DNA from: Cryobacterium sp. N22
GTDB taxonomy: Bacteria > Actinomycetota > Actinomycetes > Actinomycetales > Microbacteriaceae
Length of the DNA: 64,000 bases
Assembly (NCBI RefSeq): GCF_002929555.1
Contig: NZ_PJJP01000039.1
Span: forward strand, 372,001-436,000
Direction of reading: 5' to 3'
Shown here piece after piece: positions 20,510 to 29,461 of the stretch (the stretch's first letter is position 1; every line of letters starts with the position of its first letter). A model generated the notes under the pieces. It searched no databases. It saw nothing but the letters and a program-made list of their open reading frames with translations, and was not told where the DNA came from. Position numbers and translations under genes: made by a program.

Positions 20510-21490
20510 TCAGGCGAAGATCAGATAGAGCGCGTACGCCGCAGCCGCCGACGGCAGGATCGAGTCCAGGCGGTCCAGGAACCCGCCGTGCCCGGGCAGC
20601 CAGGAACTCATGTCCTTGATGCCGAGGTCCCGCTTGATCAGCGATTCCGCCAGGTCGCCGAAGGTGGCGGTGATCAGGATGACGACGCCGAAGATCGGAC
20701 CGAACCACCACGGTTCGCCGAGCATGAAGATGGCCAGCAGGATGCCGACGACCACACACACGATTGCTGCGCCGGCGAACCCCTCCCAGGTCTTCTTGGG
20801 ACTGATCGACGGCACCATCCGGTGCTTGCCGAAGGAGAGACCGGCGGCGTACGCGGCGGTGTCCGCGGAGATCACCAGCAGCAGGAACGCGAGCGTCCAC
20901 CACTGGCCGCCGTCCTGGGTGACCAGCAGCACGGCGAAACTGGACAGGAACACGACGTAGACCTGGATCAGGAATCCGCCGCCGATGTCGGCGAGCACCA
21001 GCCTGCCCGGCGCGCGGTGCCGGGGGAAGGCGAGCATGGCCAGCCGCCACAGGGTGATCAGCAGGATGCCGCCCAGCGTGGCGAGCCATTGCCCGCCGGC
21101 GCCCCAGTAGAACGCGGCGGGCACGACGGCTACCGCCGACACCAGCACCGGGATCCGGGGCACCTTCCGGCCGCCCCGGCGCAGAGCTTCGGCCAGTTCG
21201 AAGGCCGTGAAGCCCACGACCACGAAGGCCACGATCATGAACAGCTCTTTGATGAAGATGAGGCTCACGAGCATCGCGCCGCCCAGGACCAGACCGATCA
21301 GGGTCGCCAGAATCAGGTTGCGCCCCGTGCGCGCCTCGATGCGTTCGTTCGTCGCATCCAGCTGCGCCCTGGTGGCCTGCACCTGGCGTTCGATGTCAGC
21401 CTTGGTGGACTGCACCTGTGCCCGAAACTCGGCGCGGCCGGTGCCGCGACCCCGTTGGGGTGGCTGGGTGGGCCCTGGCTGGTCCGTCAT
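20510..21490 (-). CDS. cdsA: phosphatidate cytidylyltransferase CdsA
   Basis: Makes CDP-diacylglycerol from phosphatidate and CTP for phospholipid synthesis in the membrane. 326 residues: a cytoplasmic charged N-terminal extension (about 1-55), then about eight transmembrane helices. The signature near the C-terminus is intact: SPKKTWEG, then SLIKRDLGIKD and PGHGGFLDRLDS. GGAGG eight bases upstream supports the ATG. It sits 14 bp after frr, the usual frr-cdsA order. Confidence 0.95.
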   Translation of the reverse strand: MTDQPGPTQPPQRGRGTGRAEFRAQVQSTKADIERQVQATRAQLDATNERIEARTGRNLILATLIGLVLGGAMLVSLIFIKELFMIVAFVVVGFTAFELAEALRRGGRKVPRIPVLVSAVAVVPAAFYWGAGGQWLATLGGILLITLWRLAMLAFPRHRAPGRLVLADIGGGFLIQVYVVFLSSFAVLLVTQDGGQWWTLAFLLLVISADTAAYAAGLSFGKHRMVPSISPKKTWEGFAGAAIVCVVVGILLAIFMLGEPWWFGPIFGVVILITATFGDLAESLIKRDLGIKDMSSWLPGHGGFLDRLDSILPSAAAAYALYLIFA

Positions 21491-21504
21491 TCGCTTAGCC
21501 TCCG

Positions 21505-22059
21505 CTAGATAGCGAGGAGTTCGGCTTCCTTGCGCTTGAGAGCGTCGTCGATCGCGTCGATGTGAGTCTTCGTGATCTGCTCAAGCTCCTTCTCGCCGCG
21601 GGCAACGTCATCATCGCCGACCTCGCTCTTGAGCGCGTCGAGTTCGTCCTTGGCCTTGCGGCGCAGGTTTCGCACCGAGACCTTTGCGTCCTCGCCCTTG
21701 GTCTTGACGATCTTGACGTACTCCTTGCGGCGGTCGTTCGTCAGTTCGGGCAGTGATGCCCGGATGACGATGCCGTCGTTACCGAGGTTGGCGCCGAGGT
21801 TCGGGGTGTCCCGGATGGCGTTCTCGATGTCGCGCAGGGCGCTCTTGTCGTACGGGGTGATCAGGAGCGTGCGTGCTTCCTGGTTCTGCAGCGACGCCAG
21901 CTGGCCGAGCGGCGTGGGCGTGCCGTAGTAGTCGACCAGGATCTTCTGGAACATCTGGGGGTTCGCTCGACCCGTTCGCACGGTGGCGAAGTCTTCTTTG
22001 GCGGCCTCGAGCGCGCGGTTCATGCGCTGAGTGGTATCGGACAGGACATCCGCAATCAC
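21505..22059 (-). CDS. frr: ribosome recycling factor
   Basis: Splits post-termination ribosomes together with EF-G. The full 184-residue length has the family motifs [15 protein letters not shown], a central basic KYVK-type region and the C-terminal [21 protein letters not shown] helix region. GTG start with GAAGGAG five bases upstream. It follows pyrH by 31 bp in the conserved tsf-pyrH-frr-cdsA order. Confidence 0.97.
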   Translation of the reverse strand: MIADVLSDTTQRMNRALEAAKEDFATVRTGRANPQMFQKILVDYYGTPTPLGQLASLQNQEARTLLITPYDKSALRDIENAIRDTPNLGANLGNDGIVIRASLPELTNDRRKEYVKIVKTKGEDAKVSVRNLRRKAKDELDALKSEVGDDDVARGEKELEQITKTHIDAIDDALKRKEAELLAI

Positions 22060-22090
22060 GGTGACTCCTTCTTCGGTGGCTTCAATAATC

Positions 22091-22807
22091 CTAGTTGGAG
22101 ACGAGGGTTCCCAGTTCGGCGCCGAGAATGGCGGCCGTCACGTTGCCGTGCGGAGCCATCCCGAACACGCGCATGGGCATGCTGTTGTCCATGCACAGGC
22201 TGAACGCCGTCGAGTCGACGACCTTGAGTCCGCGCTGGAGCGCATCCTGGTAGGTGATGCTGTGGATCTTGTGTGCGTCGGGGTTCGTGCGCGGGTCGTC
22301 GGAGTAGACACCGTCGACGCCGTTCTTGGCGACCAGGACGACCTCGGCACCGATTTCGAGGGCGCGCTGGGCGGCCACGGTATCGGTGGAGAAATAGGGC
22401 AGTCCGGCGCCGGCGCCGAAGATGACGACGCGGCCCTTTTCGAGGTGACGCTCGGCGCGGCGCGGGATGTACGGCTCGGCGACCTGGGTCATGGCGATGG
22501 CGGACTGCACGCGGGTCTCCGCGCCGGCCTGTTCCAGAAAGTCCTGCAAGGCCAGGGCGTTCATCACGGTGCCCAGCATGCCCATGTAGTCGGCGCGTCC
22601 GCGGTCCATGCCGCGCTGGGAGAGCTCTGCGCCGCGGAAGAAGTTACCTCCGCCGACGACGATGGCGATCTCGACGCTCTTGGCGGCCTCGGCGATTTCC
22701 CGGGCCAGGCTGCTGATGACGTCGGGGTTGACGCCGAGGCTTCCTGCCCCGAATGCTTCGCCCGACAGTTTGAGGAGGACTCTGCGCTTGGTACCTGTAT
22801 CTGACAT
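22091..22807 (-). CDS. pyrH: UMP kinase
   Basis: Phosphorylates UMP to UDP with ATP, feeding pyrimidine nucleotide supply. 238 residues of the amino-acid-kinase fold: KLSGEAF near the N-terminus, GGGNFFRG, the [13 protein letters not shown] allosteric region, and the [12 protein letters not shown] nucleotide-binding segment. A GAAGGA lies 11 bases before the ATG, an unusually long spacing. A terminator-like hairpin between tsf and pyrH means pyrH-frr may have its own promoter in the 161-bp gap. Confidence 0.97.
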   Translation of the reverse strand: MSDTGTKRRVLLKLSGEAFGAGSLGVNPDVISSLAREIAEAAKSVEIAIVVGGGNFFRGAELSQRGMDRGRADYMGMLGTVMNALALQDFLEQAGAETRVQSAIAMTQVAEPYIPRRAERHLEKGRVVIFGAGAGLPYFSTDTVAAQRALEIGAEVVLVAKNGVDGVYSDDPRTNPDAHKIHSITYQDALQRGLKVVDSTAFSLCMDNSMPMRVFGMAPHGNVTAAILGAELGTLVSN

Positions 22808-22908
22808 GCCCGTGAGCGTCCTTCCGTTGTGGATCGTGATTCTAAAACTACCGGTTGAGCACCGGTGGGCTATACCCCTGCCGCGGCCCGCCTGGAGCCG
22901 GGCAGAGA

Positions 22909-22948
22909 AGAAGGAGACCGGATTGCCGAGGCGATCCGATCTCCTTCT
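22909..22948 (-). terminator. terminator of rpsB-tsf
   Basis: 15-bp arms (AGAAGGAGACCGGAT against ATCCGATCTCCTTCT, one mismatch) with a 10-base loop, 20 bases after tsf. On the transcript the hairpin is followed by a pyrimidine-rich CTTCTTCTC stretch. Confidence 0.7.
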
Positions 22949-22968
22949 GTCTCATGCTGCGATGCTGG

Positions 22969-23796
22969 TTACGCGCCGACCTTGAACCGGGCGAAGCCGG
23001 TGACGGTCAGGCCCGCGTCAGCGAGCACCTTGCTGACGGACAACTTGTTGTCCTTGGCGTAGTCCTGTTCGAGCAGGGCAACCTGCTTGAAGTACGCCTG
23101 AATGCGACCCTCGACGATCTTGGGCAGCGCGGCGGCCGGCTTGCCTTCGTTCTCGGAGATCTCGGTGACGATGCGACGCTCGGCCTCGACGGCTTCTGCG
23201 GGAACGTCTTCGCGAGCCAGGTACTCCGGGTTCGCGAACGAGATGTGCTGAGCGATGCTGCGAGCGGTCGCGGCATCCTCACCGGTGTAGCCCAGAACAA
23301 CGCCGACCTGCGGGGGCAGGTCCTTGCTGGTCTTGTGCAGGTAGATCTCGAAGTTGTCACCGGTGACGGCTGCGACACGGCGAAGTTCGAACTTCTCGCC
23401 GATGATCGCGGCTTCGCCGTTGATGAGCTCACCCACGGTCTGGCCGTCGGCGGGGGCGGCAAGCGCCTCCTCGACGGTGGTGGCGCCGGCTGCGGAAACC
23501 GCGTCCAGAACCTTCTCGGAGAGAGCGCCGAACTTCTCGCCCTTGGCGACGAAGTCGGTCTCGCACGCGAGCTCCAGCAGGTAAGCGGTGTTGCCGATCA
23601 CCTTGGCGGCGACGAGGCCCTCAGAGGTGGAACGGTCAGCGCGCTTGGCGTTGCCCTTTGCACCCTTGAGACGCAGGATCTCGACCGCGCGCTCGATGTC
23701 GCCATCAGCTTCGACGAGTGCGTTCTTGGTGTCGACCATGCCGGTGCCGAGGCGCTCGCGCAGGATCTTGACGGATTCGAGGTTGAAGTTTGCCAT
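22969..23796 (-). CDS. tsf: translation elongation factor Ts
   Basis: The nucleotide exchange factor for EF-Tu. 275 residues. The N-terminal UBA-like region contains RERLGTGMVDTKNAL and ALVEADGDIERAVEILR; the core shows ACETDFVAKG. Located 11 bp after rpsB with AAGGA before the ATG, so both are co-transcribed as in nearly all bacteria. Confidence 0.97.
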   Translation of the reverse strand: MANFNLESVKILRERLGTGMVDTKNALVEADGDIERAVEILRLKGAKGNAKRADRSTSEGLVAAKVIGNTAYLLELACETDFVAKGEKFGALSEKVLDAVSAAGATTVEEALAAPADGQTVGELINGEAAIIGEKFELRRVAAVTGDNFEIYLHKTSKDLPPQVGVVLGYTGEDAATARSIAQHISFANPEYLAREDVPAEAVEAERRIVTEISENEGKPAAALPKIVEGRIQAYFKQVALLEQDYAKDNKLSVSKVLADAGLTVTGFARFKVGA

Positions 23797-23807
23797 ACCT
23801 GTTGTCC

Positions 23808-24734
23808 TTACTTGGTGTCAGCTACGGGAGCGTCGGCTGCAACCTCTTCGGTTGCGGCTTCGGCCGCTGCGGGCTCTGCTGCTGCGGGCGTCTCTTCTGC
23901 AACCTGCTCGGTGGCGACGGTTTCGTCGGCGACCTTCTCGGTGTCAGCGGAGGACTGCTCGGGCGTGGTCTCGGCCGGAGCTGCGAGCAGCTCGGCTTCC
24001 CATGCGGCGAGGGGCTCGACTTCGGCGCCCTCTTCCGGCTTCTGGTGACGCTGGATGAGGCCCTCGGCTGCGGCGTCCGCGATGATGCGGGTGAGCAGGC
24101 CAACGGAGCGGATGGCGTCGTCGTTACCCGGGATCGGGTACTGAACGTCGTCGGGGTCGCAGTTGGTGTCGAGGATCGCGATGACGGGGATGCCGAGCTT
24201 GCGCGCCTCGTCGATGGCGAGGTGCTCCTTGTTGGTGTCGACAACCCAGAGCGCGGACGGCGTCTTGGTCAGGTTGCGGATTCCGCCGAGGCTCTTGTGC
24301 AGCTTGACGAGCTCGCGCTTCTTGATGAGCATTTCCTTCTTCGTGAAACCGCTCTTGGCGGTGTCCTCGAAGTCGAGCTCTTCGAGCTCTTTCATGCGGG
24401 CCAGACGCTTGGAGACGGTCTGGAAGTTGGTGAGGAGGCCACCGAGCCAGCGCTGGTTGACGTACGGCTGGCCGACGCGCTGCGCCTGCTCCGAAATCGA
24501 TTCCTGCGCCTGCTTCTTGGTTCCGACGAAGAGGATGGTGCCGCCGTGGGCAACCGTCTCCTTGACGAAGTCATAGGCCTTGTCAACGAACCCGAGCGAC
24601 TGCTGCAGGTCGATGATGTAGATGCCGGAACGCTCGGTGAAGATGAAGCGCTTCATCTTCGGGTTCCAACGGCGGGTCTGGTGCCCGAAGTGCACGCCGC
24701 TGTCGAGCAGCTGGCGAATGGTTACGACGGCCAT
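23808..24734 (-). CDS. rpsB: 30S ribosomal protein S2
   Basis: Small-subunit protein S2: [29 protein letters not shown] N-terminus, the FVGTKKQAQ and [11 protein letters not shown] motifs, and [15 protein letters not shown]. At 308 residues it is about 60-70 longer than usual because of an Ala/Glu/Val-rich acidic tail (about 240-308). AAGGAG eight bases upstream fixes the start. A long leader precedes it. Confidence 0.97.
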   Translation of the reverse strand: MAVVTIRQLLDSGVHFGHQTRRWNPKMKRFIFTERSGIYIIDLQQSLGFVDKAYDFVKETVAHGGTILFVGTKKQAQESISEQAQRVGQPYVNQRWLGGLLTNFQTVSKRLARMKELEELDFEDTAKSGFTKKEMLIKKRELVKLHKSLGGIRNLTKTPSALWVVDTNKEHLAIDEARKLGIPVIAILDTNCDPDDVQYPIPGNDDAIRSVGLLTRIIADAAAEGLIQRHQKPEEGAEVEPLAAWEAELLAAPAETTPEQSSADTEKVADETVATEQVAEETPAAAEPAAAEAATEEVAADAPVADTK

Positions 24735-25058
24735 GAGCCGTACTCCTTATCCGACGTTTCTGCACAGCAGAAAACGCCCATCGGTTTGTGTCGTGATCGG
24801 ATGATCACTACTCCTGGTGCCCGGCGCACAACCGCCCGACTTCGTGAAAAGTCAGGACCGAGTGGATGTGTTGGCCGAATGGGCACGCGTAGTCAGCGCA
24901 CAAAGCGCTGCTCAGAGAACTCTAGCACCCGGCCGACCCCGCCCGCTGACCACTGCGCTGCCCCGCAGCCGCTCCTCCACAGCCGGCTCTGCTCCGCGTT
25001 TGGCACAGCCGGTCCGGTGGCGCGCCTCCCGACCTCGACACCGATCGATGGTGGAGCC
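24735..25058. other. rpsB leader and divergent gap
   Basis: A 324-bp gap between the divergent rpsB and M23-like genes. On the rpsB side a TAGAGT hexamer (24919-24924, minus strand) could be a -10, giving a leader of roughly 180 bases. That leader holds two short perfect hairpins: GTGATC/GATCAC (24793-24808) and TTTCTGC/GCAGAAA (24757-24773), the second about 22 bases before the ATG. This could be an S2 autoregulatory leader; no -35 was clear. Nothing coding is seen. Confidence 0.35.
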
Positions 25059-25838
25059 ATGACACGGACAGGACGCCCCGACGGACACCTCGCCCCCACC
25101 CGTTTTCGCCTGCACTGGTTCCGGCCCCGCCGGGGCCCGGCGCCGGCCCGATTCCGTTTCGCGGCGGTGCCGGTGTGTGCCGTCGTGGCCGCGATGCTCA
25201 CCGGCGCCACGGGCTCGCCCGGCTCGCCGGTTCCGGCGTCCATTCCTGCGCCGCCGGCCTCAGCACGACTGTCCGTTGCGGCGTTGCCCGTTGCGGCGGT
25301 GCCGGTTGCGGCGGCGGCTGTTGCAGGGGCACCCGTTGCGGCGGCGCCGGTTGTACCGGCGCCGGTTGCGGCGGCGCCCGGTGCGCCCGTTGCTGCGGCC
25401 GCCGGTTGGGCCTGGCCCGTCGGGCCACCGCGCGAGGTGGTGGGCCCCTTCGAGGCGCCGGCCAGCCGGTATGCGGCTGGGCACCGCGGCATCGACCTCG
25501 TTGCCGGCGAGGGCCACCCGGTTCGCTCCCCCGCCGACGGCGTGGTCACCTTCGTGGGCAGGGTCGTGGACCGGCCCGTTCTCTCGATCCAACACGGCGA
25601 GGACCTGATCTCCAGCTTCGAGCCGGTCACCGCCACCGTGAGCGAGGGCGATCGGGTGCTGGCAGGTCAGGTCGTTGGCATCGTGGCGACGGGTTCGCAC
25701 TGCACGGCGCGGTGTGTGCACTTCGGGGTGCGCCGCCACGGCCAATACATCTCGCCGATGCTCTTCCTCGGCGGACTGGCGCGCGCGGTGCTACTGCCCC
25801 TCCCGCCGACCGGTCCGGTGCCACACCCCGCCCGCTGA
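25059..25838 (+). CDS. M23-family (LytM) protein, partly degenerate metal/catalytic site
   Basis: 259 residues: basic N-terminus, signal or anchor helix (about 33-50), an extreme Ala/Val/Pro spacer (about 55-115) and a LytM/M23 domain (about 125-240). His142 and Asp146 (HRGIDL) are the expected zinc ligands, but the downstream HxH reads CVH (219-221), so the catalytic His is replaced by Cys219 while the zinc-ligand His221 remains. It may bind peptidoglycan or regulate amidases rather than cleave. A GGTGGAG stretch supports the ATG. A longer frame begins upstream inside rpsB but is only shadow. Confidence 0.8.
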   Translation: MTRTGRPDGHLAPTRFRLHWFRPRRGPAPARFRFAAVPVCAVVAAMLTGATGSPGSPVPASIPAPPASARLSVAALPVAAVPVAAAAVAGAPVAAAPVVPAPVAAAPGAPVAAAAGWAWPVGPPREVVGPFEAPASRYAAGHRGIDLVAGEGHPVRSPADGVVTFVGRVVDRPVLSIQHGEDLISSFEPVTATVSEGDRVLAGQVVGIVATGSHCTARCVHFGVRRHGQYISPMLFLGGLARAVLLPLPPTGPVPHPAR

Positions 25839-25853
25839 CGCCGCACGCCCCTT

Positions 25854-25914
25854 CGCGAACTGTGACTTAAGCACCTAAAACCGCGAGTTTTAGGTGCTTT
25901 TCTCACGGTTCGCG
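25854..25914. repeat. 61-bp nested palindrome, copy 1 (bidirectional terminator-like)
   Basis: Outer arms CGCGAACTGTGA / TCACGGTTCGCG (one mismatch) and perfect inner arms AAGCACCTAAAA / TTTTAGGTGCTT around a 7-base loop, with T runs. It lies between convergent stops of the M23-like gene and xerC. A second copy is at 41963-42023. Confidence 0.8.
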
Positions 25915-25918
25915 GACG

Positions 25919-26899
25919 TCAGGCGCGGGGGTGCGCGAGCCGGTAGCTCTGTTGCAGGCGCTCTGCCGAGACGTGGGTGTAGATCTGGGTGGTGCCGAGG
26001 CTGGCATGGCCGAGCATCTCCTGCACGGCACGCAGGTCGGCGCCGCCGTCGAGCAGGTGCGTGGCCGCGGTGTGACGCAGGGCGTGCGGGCCGGCGGGAC
26101 CGGTGCCGGGCATCGACTCGAGCAGGGCCGCGACCAGTCGGTACACGGCACGCACCCCGAGGCGCTGCCGGTGGCTGCCGAGGAAGAGGGCGTGCGGGTC
26201 GGTGGCCCGTGGACCGGCCGGCCCGCCCGCCGGCGCCCCGGACTGAGCGGATTTCGACCCAGGCGACCCAGTTGCGGCAGCGGTGGCCAGCGCCGGACGC
26301 GCCGCACGCAGGTACCGCACGATGGCGGCCTGCGCCGGCACGCCGAACGGTACGACGCGTTCCTTGTCACCCTTACCGGTGACGCGCACGGTCAAGCGGG
26401 ACAGGTCGACGTCCCCGACATCGAGTCCGACGAGTTCGGAGACGCGCAGTGCGGACGCGTAGAGCAGTTCGATGATGGCAAGGTCGCGCACGGCTCCCGG
26501 ATCATCGGTGGCCGCAGCGGCCTCGAGCCGGTCCAGCAGCTCCTGCATCTGGTTGCGATTGATCACCCGGGGCAGGGTACGGCCCGGTTTCGGCGACCGC
26601 AGCCGCACGGCGGGGTCGCTGGGCAGCACCCCGTCCCGGGTGAGCCAGGCGGTGAACCCGCGTGCCGAGGCGGAGCGCCTGGCGATGGTGGCTCGCGCCA
26701 GCCCGGCCTGCGTTCCCGTCCACAGCCAGTCGCGCAGGAGTTCCAGGGTCAGGCCGTCGACGGTGTCCACCCCTTGGTCTTCGGCGAAGGTGGCCAACCC
26801 GGACAGGTCGGCGCAATACCCGCGCACCGTGTTCACGGAGAAACCGCGTTCGGTGGCGAGATAGCGGGCGAAGCCGTCGATCGCCGGGTCGAGATGCAT
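25919..26899 (-). CDS. xerC: tyrosine recombinase XerC
   Basis: A site-specific recombinase that resolves chromosome dimers at dif with its partner XerD (not in the window). 326 residues from the ATG at 26899. The SAM-like N-terminal DNA-binding domain (1-95) is followed by the catalytic domain with Arg152, Lys176, His272, Arg275, His298 and Tyr307 all visible (LRVSEL, HALRH, LGHAS, IYTHV). An Ala/Gly/Pro-rich insert (about 200-235) is longer than usual. The longer upstream frame lacks support. Its place between the rpsB region and dprA matches XerC of related genomes rather than XerD. Confidence 0.92.
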   Translation of the reverse strand: MHLDPAIDGFARYLATERGFSVNTVRGYCADLSGLATFAEDQGVDTVDGLTLELLRDWLWTGTQAGLARATIARRSASARGFTAWLTRDGVLPSDPAVRLRSPKPGRTLPRVINRNQMQELLDRLEAAAATDDPGAVRDLAIIELLYASALRVSELVGLDVGDVDLSRLTVRVTGKGDKERVVPFGVPAQAAIVRYLRAARPALATAAATGSPGSKSAQSGAPAGGPAGPRATDPHALFLGSHRQRLGVRAVYRLVAALLESMPGTGPAGPHALRHTAATHLLDGGADLRAVQEMLGHASLGTTQIYTHVSAERLQQSYRLAHPRA

Positions 26900-27009
26900 G
26901 TCTCCAGCATGTCGCGAGCCGGGCAGGATGCCGGCACCGACGCGGGAAACGGTGTCATTCGCCCGCGCTCCCGCTGGGCACACTCGTTCTGCAAGTCCCC
27001 CGGTCTTGG

Positions 27010-27984
27010 CTACCCTGCGGGTTGTGCAGCGTGCCGGGAGAACGCCTCCAGGCGGTCGGTCGGGCTGAGTGCCTCCATCCGGTCGAGGTAGGCCGGGTCG
27101 AAGCGGGTGACCACGTCGAAGGCGCCCAGGGGAACATTCGAGTGCACCACTTGGTCGGCGTAGACGTGCACAAGATTGATCGACTGGCCGCCGCCGACGC
27201 CGGTGAGCTGGCGTGGCGGGGCCGCCGCGTCGATCGTGTAGCAGGTGGCCGCGGCGACGGACACCGGGATCCCGGCGAACAGGCCCGTGGTGGCGTAGTG
27301 CAGGTGACCGCCGAGGATCGCGCGCACATCGCTGCCCCCGAGCACCTCGGCGAGCGCCGGCTGGTCGCGCAGTTCCAGAATGGTCATCAGGGGCAGGGCA
27401 GTGGGCACTGGTGGGTGATGCAGGGCAAGCAGGGAACCGTGCTCGGCCGGTTCGCTCAGCACGTCGCGCAGCCAGGCGAGTTGGCCGGCGGTGACCTCGC
27501 CGTGGTGGTAGCCGGGCACGCTGGTGTCCAGGGAGATCACCCGTAGCCCGTTGATGTCGACGACTCTGTCGACGGGGGCATCGTGGGCTTCAAGGCGCAG
27601 CAGTTCGGTGCGGAACGCCGAGCGTTCGTCGTGGTTGCCCATCACCCAGACCAGCGCGGCGCCCATCCGCTCGGCGGATGCCTCGACGATGTCGCGCACC
27701 CGGCGGTACGCGTCCGGCTCACCGCGGTCGGCGATGTCGCCGGTGAAGACGAGGGCGTCGATGGCCAGCCCGGAGGCCTCCAGCTGCGCCATCGCCCGAT
27801 GCACGGTGCTGTCGGTGTCGACGGCGTCGTACAACAGCCGCCCGGAGCCGTCAGGGCCCGTGCCGAGGAAATGGGTGTCGCTGAGGTGAGCGATGAGGTG
27901 GGAGGCCCGCGGGTATTGGCCCATCTGCGCCGGAGGACCCGGCAGGGCCGCTTTCTGCCTGTCGGTCGGTGTTGTTCCCGTCAT
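27010..27984 (-). CDS. metallophosphoesterase, cyclic-nucleotide phosphodiesterase-like
   Basis: A 324-residue calcineurin-fold phosphoesterase with all metal-binding blocks: SDTHF, GDIADRGE, GNHDE, a His in LALHHPP, and GGHLHY. The set and length resemble CpdA and Rv0805, which hydrolyse cyclic nucleotides, so a 3',5'-cAMP phosphodiesterase role is the best guess. The ATG at 27984 has GAGGGG six bases upstream; longer frames are unsupported. Lies between xerC and dprA, which often sit closer together. Confidence 0.85.
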   Translation of the reverse strand: MTGTTPTDRQKAALPGPPAQMGQYPRASHLIAHLSDTHFLGTGPDGSGRLLYDAVDTDSTVHRAMAQLEASGLAIDALVFTGDIADRGEPDAYRRVRDIVEASAERMGAALVWVMGNHDERSAFRTELLRLEAHDAPVDRVVDINGLRVISLDTSVPGYHHGEVTAGQLAWLRDVLSEPAEHGSLLALHHPPVPTALPLMTILELRDQPALAEVLGGSDVRAILGGHLHYATTGLFAGIPVSVAAATCYTIDAAAPPRQLTGVGGGQSINLVHVYADQVVHSNVPLGAFDVVTRFDPAYLDRMEALSPTDRLEAFSRHAAQPAG

Positions 27985-28082
27985 GGCTGACCCCTCACAT
28001 TCGCGGACGCTTGTCGCGCCGTCACGAATCACCCTAAGCGCAATCACCGACCGGACCCGGCCTGACCGGCCCGGCATGCCCC

Positions 28083-28156
28083 GTGCAACTGTTGCCGTTG
28101 CGGACAATTGCGCCCGGTGTGCCGGCGCCATTTGTCCGGTGCGGCAACAGTTGCGC
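28083..28156. repeat. 74-bp imperfect palindrome between phosphodiesterase and dprA genes
   Basis: Two 35-base arms (28083-28117 and 28122-28156) around a 4-base loop; by hand alignment 27 of 35 positions pair. The outer 13 bases GCAACTGTTGCCG / CGGCAACAGTTGC are perfect, and each carries a small CAAC-N-GTTG palindrome. It is 24 bases beyond the dprA stop and about 100 bases upstream of the phosphodiesterase start. Confidence 0.75.
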
Positions 28157-28180
28157 TGACCGACGACGCCGGCCCGCCGC

Positions 28181-29461
28181 TCAGGTGACCCGCACCCAGC
28201 CGGTCGCCCGCTCCCGCACCGAGCCCTCGAGGTCGAGGGTTCCCAGCGCCCCAAGCACAGCGACGGTCGACAGGCCGGAGCGCCGGGCGATGTCGGCAGC
28301 AACGCGAGGCGCCCGCACGCTGAGCGCATCGAACACCCGCACCTGGTCGCTCGTGCGTTCCCGTGGACCCGCCTCGCCCTCCCGGCCGTCCGCACCGGAC
28401 AGGTCCAGTTCCAGGTCGACGCCCACGCCGATGAGTTCGGCCATCTCTGCGGCGTTGGTGACGCAGATGGCGTCGTAGTCCCTCAGGAGGCGGTGACAAC
28501 CAGCCGAAGTGGGCGACGTGACCGGGCCGGGCACGGCGCCCAACGGGCGGCCGAGCGCTGCCGCGTGCCCGGCCGTGTTCAACGATCCGGAACGCCAGCC
28601 CGCTTCGAGCACCACCGTGGCCGCGCTCGAGGCCGCAATCAGCCGGTTGCGTTGCAGGAACCGCCACTTGGTGGGCGGCGCCCCACAGGGCAGCTCGGAC
28701 AAAACAGCACCTGCCTCGACGATACGGGTGAGGAGGGCGTCGTGTCCGCTGGGGTAGAAACGGTCCACTCCCCCGGCCAGGAACGCGACGGTCGTTCCGT
28801 TGCTGGCCAGCGCCGATCGATGCGCCATACCGTCGATCCCATAGGCCGCCCCGGACACGATGGCCAGTCCCCGGTCGACCAGCCCTGCTGCAGCCTCCAG
28901 GGCCACATGTTCGCCGTACCCTGTCGCGGCGCGAGCACCGACCAGGGCGATCGAGTGGCGGAGCGCCACCAGGGCATCAGGTTGGCCCCGCCACCACAAG
29001 GCGAGCGGGGCATGCCGGCCCAGGTCGCCGACCCCGTCGGGCCAGAGCGGGTCGCCGGGCAGGAGCAGGGCAGTCCTCGTGCGCCGGGCCTGCTCGAGCG
29101 ACCGGATCACCTCCGTCGACGACAGGCGGGGGCGCCACCGGGCGAGGGCCTGCTCCAGCTCGGGTCGCAGCCCGGCAGAGTCACCCGCCTCGTTCTCGTC
29201 GACGGTGGCCGTGAGCGTGCCGGCCAACCGGTCCGGCGGCCACGACTCGACCACGGATCGCAGCGCCGTGGCCGCGCCGAGGAGACCCACCACGGCGCCC
29301 GCCACACCGTCGCCGGGTTCGGCGATGGTGCTCCAGGCCGCCCGGGCAAACACCTCGCCGGCGTCCGCTGGCCGCGCGTCAGCCGCTGAGGCCGTGCCTG
29401 CCGGGCGAACGCCCGCGGTGAGCGAAGCCACCACCGCTTCGTCGAGACCGAACAGTGTCAT
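28181..29461 (-). CDS. dprA: DNA-processing protein DprA
   Basis: Binds incoming single-stranded DNA and loads RecA during transformation. 426 residues: N-terminal helical region (1-110), a Rossmann-like core with GARAATGYGEHVA, SGAAYGIDGMAH, GGVDRFYPSGH, RNRLIAASS and SGSLNTAGHA, and a C-terminal winged helix (about 370-426). The ATG overlaps the comM stop (ATGA), so the two are translationally coupled. Confidence 0.95.
   Translation of the reverse strand: MTLFGLDEAVVASLTAGVRPAGTASAADARPADAGEVFARAAWSTIAEPGDGVAGAVVGLLGAATALRSVVESWPPDRLAGTLTATVDENEAGDSAGLRPELEQALARWRPRLSSTEVIRSLEQARRTRTALLLPGDPLWPDGVGDLGRHAPLALWWRGQPDALVALRHSIALVGARAATGYGEHVALEAAAGLVDRGLAIVSGAAYGIDGMAHRSALASNGTTVAFLAGGVDRFYPSGHDALLTRIVEAGAVLSELPCGAPPTKWRFLQRNRLIAASSAATVVLEAGWRSGSLNTAGHAAALGRPLGAVPGPVTSPTSAGCHRLLRDYDAICVTNAAEMAELIGVGVDLELDLSGADGREGEAGPRERTSDQVRVFDALSVRAPRVAADIARRSGLSTVAVLGALGTLDLEGSVRERATGWVRVT

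Noticed and set aside
25270..25410. GTTGCGGCG-rich DNA considered as a noncoding tandem repeat
   Set aside because: In-frame Ala/Val/Pro spacer of the M23-like protein; period is irregular.
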